A DNA stretch of 20,890 bases, taken from positions 1-20,890 of the forward strand of contig CBDUUP010000025.1 of the NCBI GenBank assembly GCA_965370435.1, in the 5' to 3' direction. The notes beneath the pieces are model-generated. The model was not told where the DNA came from, made no database searches, and was given only the letters and a program-made list of their open reading frames with translations. This document shows, one piece after another, positions 1 through 6,717 of the stretch. How positions within the stretch are numbered: position 1 is the stretch's first letter; the number at the start of each line of letters is the position of its first letter. Origin of the DNA: CBDUUP01 sp965370435 (GTDB taxonomy: Bacteria; Chloroflexota; Anaerolineae; Anaerolineales; UBA11579). The translations under genes were made by a program, and so were the position numbers.

Positions 1-2
1 CG

Positions 3-224
3 TTCAAAGATCTTGAAAATACTCTGAATGAATGTATTTCGCAAAGCAAAAGCGTCTTTATAGATACTACAAGAACATTGATTCAATTATTCAGTTCACA
101 ACAATCTCGGGGAAATGATTTTGAAAAATTAGAGACAATCAAGAATGATGTTGCAGCCAAGCATTCACAATACAAAAATGAACTTATAGTCATAATGGAC
201 AACATTAAAAGTATTGCGACGTAA
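3..224 (+). CDS. 3' end of a hypothetical protein (partial)
   Basis: An open frame enters from the left edge in frame 3 and ends at a TAA at 222-224, giving the last 73 residues of a protein whose start lies outside the window. The fragment is hydrophilic, rich in Lys, Asn, Ser and Gln, with a heptad-like spread of Leu/Ile/Val suggesting a helical or coiled-coil tail. It is AT-rich and unlike proC downstream in base use, resembling the other AT-rich patches here. No family is recognised. The uninterrupted frame and amphipathic pattern make coding likely, but this rests on frame openness alone. Confidence 0.5.
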   Translation, partial: FKDLENTLNECISQSKSVFIDTTRTLIQLFSSQQSRGNDFEKLETIKNDVAAKHSQYKNELIVIMDNIKSIAT

Positions 225-467
225 GATTTAGGATATCCCGGATAGTTACTCAACAATTAGATAGAGCAAGATATACAATTCGCATCTGAGGGGGTTACAA
301 AGTTTATTTACGAATCAGCCCATTGAACAACTTAGACCGGTGAAGTTCTTTGCACCTCCTTCATCTCTCTTCTCTCAGCTTGATCTCCTGGCACAATGAG
401 ATCTAGCCAGGGTTCTTGCCGCGCGCTGTGATAAAATCTTTATTAAGATCAACCAGGAGAAAACCTC
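225..467. other. Non-coding stretch upstream of proC
   Basis: No convincing gene is seen. GATCTC at 382-387 and GAGATC at 398-403 form a 6-bp inverted repeat with a 10-nt spacer, too short to name as an operator. An AT-rich ATAAAAT at 431-437 lies shortly before the proC ribosome binding site and may belong to a promoter, but no good -35 box is placed at the right distance. Confidence 0.4.
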
Positions 468-1322
468 ATGTTCAAAGACCGGAAAATCGCCTTTATCGGC
501 CCCGGCGTGATGGCGGAGGCCATGATCGCCGGATTGCTGCGCCAGAAGATCGCCCCCCCTGAGGCGCTGCTGGCCTCCGGCCCGCGGGAGGCCCGCGGCA
601 AGAGACTAAAAGACCGCTACCATTTGACCCCCTTCACCGATAACGCCGCCGCGGCCCGCCTGGCGGACGTGGTAGTTCTTGCGGTCAAGCCTCAGCGATT
701 GACCATTGTCCTGGACGGACTACGCGGGGCAGTCAAACCGGAGGCGCTGGCGCTCTCCATTGTGGCCGGCGCGCCGATTGAGAAGATTTCCACCGCCCTG
801 GAAAACGCCAACGTAGTGCGGGCCATGCCCAACACCCCCGCCCAGATCGGGCAGGGCATCACCGTCTGGACCGCGGCCCCCGGCGTCTCCGAGAGCCATC
901 TGGAAGACGCCCGCCAGATCCTGGGCGCATTGGGGGAGGAAGTCTTCATGGCCGAGGAGAGCTTCCTGGACAAAGCCACCGCCCTCTCCGGCACCGGCCC
1001 GGCTTACGTCTTCCTCTTCATGGAGGCGATGGTGGACGCGGGAGTGCATATGGGCTTCCCCCGCCGGGTGGCCGAACAGCTCGTGGCCCGGACAGTTTCA
1101 GGGTCGGTGGCCTATTACGACCATCTGAGCCAGGAAGAACCCCGCCACCTGGCCCGCCTGCGCAACCAGGTCACCTCGCCGGGCGGCACCTCCGCCGAAG
1201 CGCTCTATTACCTGGAGAAAGCCGGATTCCGCACCGCCGTCTCGCGGGCCATCTGGGCGGCCTACGAGCGTTCAATGGCGTTGGGGGAGGACGCTAGAAC
1301 GGAGAGGCCGGAGGATCAGTAG
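468..1322 (+). CDS. proC: Pyrroline-5-carboxylate reductase
   Basis: It reduces 1-pyrroline-5-carboxylate to L-proline with NAD(P)H, the last step of proline synthesis, in the cytoplasm. The 284-residue length fits the family. Residues 8-25 hold the Rossmann dinucleotide motif (IGPGVMAEAM, where GAGNMA-like is usual). AVKPQ and MPNTPAQIGQG follow, and the C-terminal half has the family signature LSGTGPAYV and then SPGGTSAEALYYLE near residues 240-255. The ATG is preceded by AGGAGA at 455-460 with a 7-nt spacer, which fixes the start. It appears monocistronic; an inverted repeat lies just downstream at 1355-1380. The C-terminal tail after the last helix is short and charged. Assignment is secure. 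Confidence 0.96.
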   Translation: MFKDRKIAFIGPGVMAEAMIAGLLRQKIAPPEALLASGPREARGKRLKDRYHLTPFTDNAAAARLADVVVLAVKPQRLTIVLDGLRGAVKPEALALSIVAGAPIEKISTALENANVVRAMPNTPAQIGQGITVWTAAPGVSESHLEDARQILGALGEEVFMAEESFLDKATALSGTGPAYVFLFMEAMVDAGVHMGFPRRVAEQLVARTVSGSVAYYDHLSQEEPRHLARLRNQVTSPGGTSAEALYYLEKAGFRTAVSRAIWAAYERSMALGEDARTERPEDQ

Positions 1323-1354
1323 ACTTATCACGCCCATATTGAATGTGATATAGC

Positions 1355-1380
1355 TGTCGAATAGACATCCAAATTCGACA
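1355..1380. promoter_or_regulatory. Inverted repeat next to a -10-like box
   Basis: TGTCGAAT (1355-1362) and ATTCGACA (1373-1380) are perfect 8-nt arms with a 10-nt loop. An outer ATAGC (1350-1354)/GCTAT (1388-1392) pair could extend the stem. The outer right arm runs into a TATAAT at 1390-1395, so this could be an operator over the promoter of the downstream membrane protein. There is no T-run after it, which argues against an intrinsic terminator for proC. No matching -35 box is visible at 16-18 nt. Confidence 0.4.
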
Positions 1381-1468
1381 CAACTAAGCTATAATGTGCC
1401 TTTATCAACGCCAGTTGACCAGGCGACTAACTAATAATAAAAAGCACAAGCAAAACAAGGAGAGACCC

Positions 1469-2107
1469 ATGAATTCCCTATATATGTTGAAATTAATGTT
1501 TTACATTTTTTTTCCGTTGATGGCTCTATTTATGATCGTGATTGGGTTGAGGGTCTTAATCACCAAGCGACCGATGTTTATCTCAGCACGATGGTTCTTT
1601 GTTTTTATGTTACTTTTGTTTTTACCCCAAATGGCAAATTCCATCATTATACTCTTCGATTTACCGACTGGATCATTCGCTTGGGTTTTTCTGCTCACTC
1701 CCTTGTTATATGTCATACTCATTATCTTTTCCTGGATTCAGATGAAAGGATACATGGTTATAGGAATTAATAACGAATCCTTTCGTACTGCCCTCCTCAT
1801 GGCGCTGGAAAAACAGGGTATCGAATATGAAGAAACACTGTCTAGCATCAAATTACCTTCCCATCAAGCTGAACTTCAAGTAGCTATCCAATCTTGGATT
1901 GGATCGGGACAGTTGAAGCTAAAGAAAAGCCGAGACCAGAGCATACTCAAGAATACTGTCAACGAGATGGTGGATTACTATAAAAACAACGAAGTTAAGA
2001 TTAACTATGTCACCACTGTTTTCTATACCATCTCAGGAGTATTCATAATGATAATGGTAATTGGCATGATTTATTTGTTTGAAGTAGAGATGGGTTCAAT
2101 ATTTTAG
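1469..2107 (+). CDS. Hypothetical four-helix membrane protein
   Basis: The family is not recognised. From the ATG at 1469 the product is 212 residues. Hydrophobic segments lie at about 11-31, 41-63, 71-92 and 189-206. A soluble, charged domain at about 93-188 sits between helices 3 and 4 and contains a helix-rich stretch (EKQGIEYEETLSSIKLP and a Lys-rich region). An upstream in-frame ATG at 1394 would add 25 residues, but AAGGAG at 1457-1462, 6 nt before 1469, decides for the shorter form. The gene is AT-rich compared with proC and the phosphoesterase on either side, suggesting recent acquisition or relaxed selection. No enzymatic motif is visible. Confidence 0.7.
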   Translation: MNSLYMLKLMFYIFFPLMALFMIVIGLRVLITKRPMFISARWFFVFMLLLFLPQMANSIIILFDLPTGSFAWVFLLTPLLYVILIIFSWIQMKGYMVIGINNESFRTALLMALEKQGIEYEETLSSIKLPSHQAELQVAIQSWIGSGQLKLKKSRDQSILKNTVNEMVDYYKNNEVKINYVTTVFYTISGVFIMIMVIGMIYLFEVEMGSIF

Positions 2108-2157
2108 TGAAGGGGTGAATTCAGGAGGGGTCAAATTTAGAAAAGGTGAAGGCTACC

Positions 2158-3033
2158 ATGAAGGATAACAACCCCGAAAAACAGCCTTTGAAATTGAGCC
2201 GCAAGGGATTTCTAAAGGCTTCTGTTCACGTCATCCTCGCATACGGATTCGGGTCTCTGGGCGCACTTTTCTACAGCGCCCGCATCGAGATTGAATGGCT
2301 CGCCATCGAGCGCGTGAAAGTCCCCATTCCCAACTTGAAGCCGGGGTTGGAGGGCTTGCGCATTGTCCAGATGAGCGACTTTCATCTGCCTCATACCGAT
2401 ATTGACTTCATTCGAAAAGCGGTCGAAAAAGCCAATTCCCTCAACCCTGATCTGGTGGTCCTCACCGGCGATTACGTGCTGCCCTCCGCAGAGGCCATAT
2501 ACGATTTGGCCCCCGCGCTGGCCGAATTGAAGGCTAGATACGGCGTGTACGCCATCCTGGGGAACCACGACCACTGGACCGACGCCGAGTTGATCCGCCG
2601 CAGCCTGGAGGAAGTGGGTATCCCCGTGCTGGTCAATTCGGGTGTGAACTTGACGGTGGGCGGAGAAACGCTCTACCTGGCCGGTCTGGATGACCCCTGG
2701 GTCAGCCAGGCCGATCTGGAAGCCGCCCTGGCAAATCTGACCACCGGCGCGCCCGTTATTCTTCTCGTCCATGAACCGGACTTCGTGGACACCTTCTCCC
2801 AGGACCGGCGCATCACGCTGCAGCTCTCCGGCCACACCCACGGTGGGCAGGTGCGGCTTCCGTTGGTCGGCGCCCTCATCTTGCCTCACCACGGGCGGAA
2901 ATACGACACCGGCCTATACCGGGTCAACGACACTTGGCTGTACGTCAACCGGGGCGTCGGCGTCATCGGCCCGCCAGTGCGCTTCAATTGCAGGCCGGAG
3001 ATCACCGAGTTCACGTTGGTCAGGGCGCCTTAA
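2158..3033 (+). CDS. YkuE/YaeI-like calcineurin-type metallophosphoesterase, Tat-like N-terminus
   Basis: This is a binuclear metal phosphoesterase of about 291 residues. Metal-binding motifs appear in the family order: SDFHLPH (D-x-H), LTGDYV (GD), GNHDHW (GNHD), HEPD, and SGHTHGGQ near the C-terminus. The N-terminus carries LSRKGFLK followed by a hydrophobic stretch, an RK variant of the twin-arginine S-R-R-x-F-L-K motif. Bacillus YkuE is a known Tat substrate, so placement on the outer face of the membrane is likely. Substrate is unknown; relatives include lipid-A precursor hydrolases and phospholipid phosphodiesterases. A GTG at 2146 gives four more residues; ATG 2158 is preferred because AAAGG lies 11 nt upstream, though AGGAGG at 2123-2128 could serve the GTG. 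Confidence 0.87.
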   Translation: MKDNNPEKQPLKLSRKGFLKASVHVILAYGFGSLGALFYSARIEIEWLAIERVKVPIPNLKPGLEGLRIVQMSDFHLPHTDIDFIRKAVEKANSLNPDLVVLTGDYVLPSAEAIYDLAPALAELKARYGVYAILGNHDHWTDAELIRRSLEEVGIPVLVNSGVNLTVGGETLYLAGLDDPWVSQADLEAALANLTTGAPVILLVHEPDFVDTFSQDRRITLQLSGHTHGGQVRLPLVGALILPHHGRKYDTGLYRVNDTWLYVNRGVGVIGPPVRFNCRPEITEFTLVRAP

Positions 3034-3057
3034 TCATAGAAAAGGCAGCTAATAACT

Positions 3058-3078
3058 GTCCACTGACCACTATCCACT
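3058..3078. repeat. Degenerate 7-nt tandem repeat, left copy
   Basis: Three 7-mers in a row: GTCCACT, GACCACT, ATCCACT. The surrounding 24 nt (3054-3077) recur with one mismatch at 3724-3747. The repeat lies between the phosphoesterase stop and the promoter at 3097-3126. Confidence 0.75.
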
Positions 3079-3096
3079 CCCTGTGTTTCATATACC

Positions 3097-3126
3097 TTGA
3101 CTCAAATCAAGGAGAATGTGTATAAT
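3097..3126 (+). promoter_or_regulatory. Sigma-70-type promoter for the MbtH-like gene
   Basis: TTGACT at 3097-3102 and TATAAT at 3121-3126 are separated by 18 nt. The -10 box is perfect and the -35 differs from TTGACA at one base. Transcription would start near 3133, about 30 nt before the ATG at 3163. It is the best-formed promoter in the window and suggests the small genes are expressed on their own. Confidence 0.75.
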
Positions 3127-3162
3127 TTGGGAAAGTGATTATTCTTCTAAGGAGTATGATTA

Positions 3163-3366
3163 ATGATTTCTAAAGCAGACCGTTATAAAGTCGTGATCAA
3201 TCACGAAGAGCAGTATTCAATCATTCCAATCAACCAATCCCTAAGGAGCGGCCTCCGAGATATTGGCAAAAGCGGAAGCAAGAGCGAATGTTTGAAATAT
3301 ATCGAGGAAGTATGGACTGATATGAGACCGAGTGACAAAGACCGTATCCTTAGAAATATTAGGTAA
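3163..3366 (+). CDS. MbtH-like protein, orphan and missing two signature tryptophans
   Basis: MbtH-family proteins bind the adenylation domains of non-ribosomal peptide synthetases and help them fold or activate amino acids. This 67-residue protein aligns end to end by eye: N13-x-E15-x-Q17-Y18-S19 in the first strands, P22, G30, and the diagnostic C-terminal part ECLKYIEEVWTDMRP (42-56). The usual SLWP is SIIP (I21) and the usual G-W pair is G30-L31, so two tryptophans that normally grip the partner are gone; W51 is kept. AAGGAG at 3149-3154 lies 8 nt before the ATG. No peptide synthetase gene is nearby. The family call is good; the function of this copy is open, since the partner-binding surface has changed. 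Confidence 0.8.
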   Translation: MISKADRYKVVINHEEQYSIIPINQSLRSGLRDIGKSGSKSECLKYIEEVWTDMRPSDKDRILRNIR

Positions 3367-3441
3367 AAACGATCTTATTATGGTCTCGATCTAACAATAG
3401 AATAATTTTCTCCAAAAACCGACTCTAGAAGGAGCATTACA

Positions 3442-3666
3442 ATGCCAAAACGTATTTATGTAGGTTATGTTAAATCATTCAATCCAAAGACCGGCGCTGG
3501 AACACTATCTCTAGAAACCGACAGGGATACTGAATTGCGAAAGAGCGCTTATGATTTCAATATCAACGATTCGACCTGCAATTTAGGCTCAAAGGTCCTT
3601 CAAGGGATGAAAATAGAAACAAGAATGGATGATCGCGGGCGCATAATCGGGATCAATCCTGCCTAG
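3442..3666 (+). CDS. Small hypothetical protein with a cold-shock-like strand pattern
   Basis: A 74-residue basic protein with a good ribosome binding site (AAGGAG at 3429-3434, 7 nt spacer). The N-terminus VGYVKSFNPKTGAGTLSLE resembles the first two strands of cold-shock domains (GxVKxFNxxxGxGxI), and the end KIETRMDDRGRIIGI resembles their last strands. The aromatic RNA-binding residues expected in FGFI and VFVH are absent (AGTL and DFNI instead). An OB-like barrel is therefore plausible but RNA binding is not shown. It lies 75 nt after the MbtH-like gene, probably on the same transcript, in the same AT-rich island. Confidence 0.6.
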   Translation: MPKRIYVGYVKSFNPKTGAGTLSLETDRDTELRKSAYDFNINDSTCNLGSKVLQGMKIETRMDDRGRIIGINPA

Positions 3667-3727
3667 CCAATGATTCAGTTATTAAACAATCCCAACATTG
3701 AATTATAGAAAATACAACTTAAAAACT

Positions 3728-3755
3728 GTCCACTGACCACGATCCACCGCTCACT
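3728..3755. repeat. Degenerate 7-nt tandem repeat, right copy
   Basis: Four 7-mers: GTCCACT, GACCACG, ATCCACC, GCTCACT. Positions 3724-3747 match 3054-3077 at 23 of 24 bases, so the pair brackets the two small genes in direct orientation. Confidence 0.75.
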
Positions 3756-3770
3756 GTTTTGTGAACAACT

Positions 3771-3798
3771 GGACAATTCAGCCTGTTTCAGGTATCAT
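3771..3798 (+). promoter_or_regulatory. Promoter candidate for the M42 aminopeptidase
   Basis: TGGACA (3771-3776) and TATCAT (3793-3798), each one base from consensus, are spaced by 16 nt. A Rex-like element TTGTGAACAACTGGACAA (3759-3776) covers the -35 box. The left half matches the Rex half-site TTGTGAA exactly and the right half is imperfect. Confidence 0.45.
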
Positions 3799-3846
3799 TT
3801 GCACGCTTGCGCCTGCCCGTACTGGGTAGGCAAACTAGAAGCGCGT

Positions 3847-4926
3847 ATGGGATACATGGATAAAACGCTGGAATTATTGAAAGAACTTACCGAAGCGCAC
3901 GGTGTGCCCGGATACGAAGCTCCCATCCGGGCAGTTGTTCGCAAACATCTGGAACCGCTGGGAGAACTTTCCCAGGACAAAACCGGCAGCGTGATCTGCC
4001 GCAAAGACGGCAAGTCTGAAGCCCCCAGGGTGATGTTGGCCGGACACATGGACGAGATCGGGTTCATGGTCAAGCACGTCACCAAAGAGGGCTTTCTTAA
4101 ATTCTTGCAGCTAGGCGGCTGGTTTGACCAGGTCTTGCTCGGCCAGCGGGTCATTGTCAAGACTCGCCAGGGCGACGTGGTCGGCGTCATCGGGGCCAAA
4201 CCGCCCCACCTGGTGCCCCCGGAAGACCGCAAGAAGGTAGTCGAGAAGAAGGATATGTTCATCGACATCGGCGCAACCTCCAAAGAAGATGTGGACGCCG
4301 CCGGTGTGCAAGTCGGCGACCCGGTGATCCCCCGCGCTGATTTCGTCCCCCTGGCCAACGGCCAGACCTACCTATCCAAAGCCTTCGACGACCGGGTCGG
4401 CGTGGCCTTGATCATCTCAGCCTTGCAAGAGCTTCAGGGCCAAGACCACCCCAACACCATCTACGGTGCGGCAACGGTTCAAGAAGAGGTCGGCCTGCGG
4501 GGAGCGATGACCAGCGCCTGGATGGTGGATCCCGACGTGGCCCTGATCCTCGAATCCGACATCGCCGGGGACGTGCCCGGCATCGCCCCAGAAGTGTCCA
4601 GCGTCAAATTGGGCGGCGGGCCTTCCGTGCTGGCCTACGACGGCAGCATGATCCCCAACCAGGGCCTGCGCAATTTTGTGGCCGATACCGCCCAGGACAT
4701 TGGCATAGATATTCAACATTCCAGCATTGAGCGGGGCGGCACCGACGGCGGCGTCATCCACCGGCACAAGACCGGCGTTCCCTCGGTCGTCATCGGCGTG
4801 GCAGCCCGCCACATCCACTCCCACAGCTCCATCATCCACCGCCAGGATTACGACCAGGCGGTGAAATTGCTGGTGGCCTTACTCACCCGCATGGATGCAA
4901 AGACCGTAGCCGGATTCACGGCTTAA
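3847..4926 (+). CDS. M42-family (glutamyl/deblocking-type) aminopeptidase
   Basis: A di-metal cytosolic aminopeptidase of 359 residues that trims peptides from the N-terminus; relatives form large tetrahedral dodecamers. Metal and catalytic motifs of the family are present in order: AGHMDEIGF (His and Asp), KAFDDRVG (bridging Asp), TVQEEVGLRGA (catalytic Glu pair), LESDIAGDVPG (Asp) and HIHSHSSIIHRQDYD (C-terminal His). M42 enzymes are sometimes annotated as endoglucanase M or cellulase; nothing here supports glucanase activity. The frame stays open to a TTG at 3799, but the protein-like sequence begins at ATG 3847 or 3856 (MDKTLELLKEL); no strong ribosome binding site separates the two. It is the gene immediately upstream of the F1 cluster, probably a separate transcription unit. 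Confidence 0.92.
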   Translation: MGYMDKTLELLKELTEAHGVPGYEAPIRAVVRKHLEPLGELSQDKTGSVICRKDGKSEAPRVMLAGHMDEIGFMVKHVTKEGFLKFLQLGGWFDQVLLGQRVIVKTRQGDVVGVIGAKPPHLVPPEDRKKVVEKKDMFIDIGATSKEDVDAAGVQVGDPVIPRADFVPLANGQTYLSKAFDDRVGVALIISALQELQGQDHPNTIYGAATVQEEVGLRGAMTSAWMVDPDVALILESDIAGDVPGIAPEVSSVKLGGGPSVLAYDGSMIPNQGLRNFVADTAQDIGIDIQHSSIERGGTDGGVIHRHKTGVPSVVIGVAARHIHSHSSIIHRQDYDQAVKLLVALLTRMDAKTVAGFTA

Positions 4927-4940
4927 CTTGTCATTATCAC

Positions 4941-4969
4941 GTAGGGGCAGGTCTGAGACCTGCCCTTAC
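4941..4969. repeat. 29-nt palindromic hairpin upstream of atpA
   Basis: Arms 4941-4953 and 4957-4969 pair along 13 positions (12 Watson-Crick, one G-U) around a 3-nt TGA loop; the core is GGGCAGGTC/GACCTGCCC. It follows the M42 stop by 14 nt. There is no clear T-run, so it may be a dispersed palindromic element that also slows transcription, rather than a classical terminator. A second small hairpin, GGGTC-GCA-GACCC, lies at 4988-5000. Confidence 0.75.
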
Positions 4970-4975
4970 ATGGCG

Positions 4976-4981
4976 TATAAT
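4976..4981 (+). promoter_or_regulatory. -10-like box ahead of the F1 ATP synthase genes
   Basis: A perfect TATAAT lies 60 nt before atpA. The matching -35 position would fall inside the palindrome at 4941-4969 and has no TTGACA-like sequence, so promoter strength or activator need is unclear. Confidence 0.35.
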
Positions 4982-5041
4982 ATACATGGGTCGCAGACCC
5001 GCTCGTAGAAGAAATCAAAAATATTGGCCTGGAGAGATCAA

Positions 5042-6703
5042 ATGTCTGATCTGATCAAACAAATTACAGAAGACCTGCAGCAGCAAATCAAAGATTTTCA
5101 ACCTGAACTGGAAGTGCGCGACGTTGGCACCGTGATCGAGTCGGGCGACGGTATCGCCCGGGTAGAAGGCCTGGCCGACGTGCGCGCCCAGGAACTGGTC
5201 ATGTTCGACAACGGCGTGATGGGCATCGCCTTCAACCTGGTGAAGGATCACGTCGGCGTCATCATCATGGGCGAGTTCTCCGGCGTTGAGGAGGGCATGA
5301 TGGTGCGCTCCACCAACCGGATCGCCTCCGTGCCGGTGGGGGATGGCATGGTAGGCCGGGTGGTTGACGCCCTGGGTCAGCCGGTTGACGGCAAAGGCCC
5401 CATCCAGACTACCGGCTTCCGCCCAGTAGAGCGTATCGCCCCCGGCGTGGTGGCCCGCAAGGACGTGGACAGCCCGGTGCAGACCGGCATCAAAGCTATT
5501 GACGCCCTCACCCCCATCGGGCGCGGCCAACGCGAACTCATCATCGGCGACCGGCAGACCGGGAAGACGGCTCTGGCGGTTGACACTATCATCAACCAGA
5601 AGGGCAAGGACCTCATCTGCATCTACGTCGCCATCGGCCAGAAGAAAGCCGCCGTCGCCCGCACTGTCGCCACCCTGGAGCAATTCGGGGCTATGGATTA
5701 CACCGTGGTGGTGATCGCCGCCGCCGACGAACCGGCCGCCTTGCAGTACATTGCCCCTTACTCCGGCTGCGCCATCGGCGAGGAGTTCATGGAGACCGGG
5801 CGCGATGCGATGGTGGTCTACGACGATCTTTCCAAGCACGCCTGGGCTTACCGCCAGGTATCGCTCATCATGCGCCGCCCGCCCGGACGAGAAGCTTATC
5901 CCGGCGACGTGTTCTACCTGCATTCCCGCTTGCTGGAGCGCGCCGCTCGCATGGCCGACCATTTCGCCATCGTCCCCAAAGACTTCGACGGCGAACAGGC
6001 CGAAATAGGCGACGCGGTGGACGGCAAGAAATACGAAGGGCCTATCGCCATACACCTGGCCGAAGAAGCCCGCAAGGCGATGGAAAAACCCGACAATTTC
6101 AAGGTACTCAAGGTGAAAGGCACCGGCGGTTCGTTGACCGCCCTGCCCATCATCGAGACCTTGCTGGGCGACGTATCCGCCTATATCCCCACCAACGTGA
6201 TCTCCATCACCGACGGGCAGATCTATCTGGAAGGCAACCTGTTCTACGCCGGTATCCGCCCGGCCATCAATGTGGGCCTTTCGGTATCCCGCGTGGGCGG
6301 CGACGCCCAATCCAAGGCCATGAAGAAGGTCGCCGGAGGGCTGCGGATCGAAATGGCGAACTTCCGCGAGTTGGCCGCTTTCGCCCAGTTCGGCTCCGAG
6401 TTGGACAAGGCCACCCAGGCCCAATTGAACCGCGGCCTGCGCCTGCAAGAGATCCTCAAGCAGCCCCAGTACGACCCGGTATCCCTGGCAAATGAAGTGA
6501 TCGCCATCTTCGCCGGGACCAATGGCTACATTGATGATATTGATGTAGAAAAAGTGATTGACTGGGAGACCGCCATGCTCCGCTATATGGAGACCTCCCA
6601 TCCCGAGATCGGCAAAGACATCGCCGAGACGAAAGCCATCAGCGACGAGACCGAAGCCAAGCTGGGCGAAGCGTTGGATGCTTTCAACGCCACCTGGCAA
6701 TAA
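5042..6703 (+). CDS. atpA: F1Fo ATP synthase subunit alpha, with a long internal insertion
   Basis: The nucleotide-binding, non-catalytic subunit of the F1 head. Walker A GDRQTGKT is at residues 169-176, and the hallmark stretch SLTALPIIET followed by DVSAYIPTNVISITDGQ is present, as are VSRVGG and the C-terminal helical bundle. The protein is 553 residues, against about 505-515 in most bacteria. The extra length sits between RLLERAARMAD (to D306) and GGSLT (from G362), about 55 residues where E. coli has a much shorter loop. GGAGAG at 5031-5036, 5 nt before ATG 5042, supports this start over a TTG at 5024. It leads the atpAGDC set; atpH (delta) and the Fo genes are not upstream. Confidence 0.97.
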   Translation: MSDLIKQITEDLQQQIKDFQPELEVRDVGTVIESGDGIARVEGLADVRAQELVMFDNGVMGIAFNLVKDHVGVIIMGEFSGVEEGMMVRSTNRIASVPVGDGMVGRVVDALGQPVDGKGPIQTTGFRPVERIAPGVVARKDVDSPVQTGIKAIDALTPIGRGQRELIIGDRQTGKTALAVDTIINQKGKDLICIYVAIGQKKAAVARTVATLEQFGAMDYTVVVIAAADEPAALQYIAPYSGCAIGEEFMETGRDAMVVYDDLSKHAWAYRQVSLIMRRPPGREAYPGDVFYLHSRLLERAARMADHFAIVPKDFDGEQAEIGDAVDGKKYEGPIAIHLAEEARKAMEKPDNFKVLKVKGTGGSLTALPIIETLLGDVSAYIPTNVISITDGQIYLEGNLFYAGIRPAINVGLSVSRVGGDAQSKAMKKVAGGLRIEMANFRELAAFAQFGSELDKATQAQLNRGLRLQEILKQPQYDPVSLANEVIAIFAGTNGYIDDIDVEKVIDWETAMLRYMETSHPEIGKDIAETKAISDETEAKLGEALDAFNATWQ

Positions 6704-6717
6704 GGCCCTGAACCCCT

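Noticed and set aside
2771..3125. Plus-strand open frames overlapping the 3' part of the phosphoesterase gene
   Set aside because: They are shifted-frame shadows of the phosphoesterase, rich in Ser/Thr/Arg, without motif or binding site.
3799..3846. TTG start at 3799 for the aminopeptidase
   Set aside because: The added residues are unlike M42 N-termini and the TTG lies only 1 nt downstream of the likely -10 box, so it would be at or before the transcription start.
5015..6700. Open frame of about 560 codons on the minus strand opposite atpA
   Set aside because: It mirrors the codon phase of atpA in GC-rich DNA, has a His/Gly/Val-rich composition with no domain, and no ribosome binding site. 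It is an antisense shadow.
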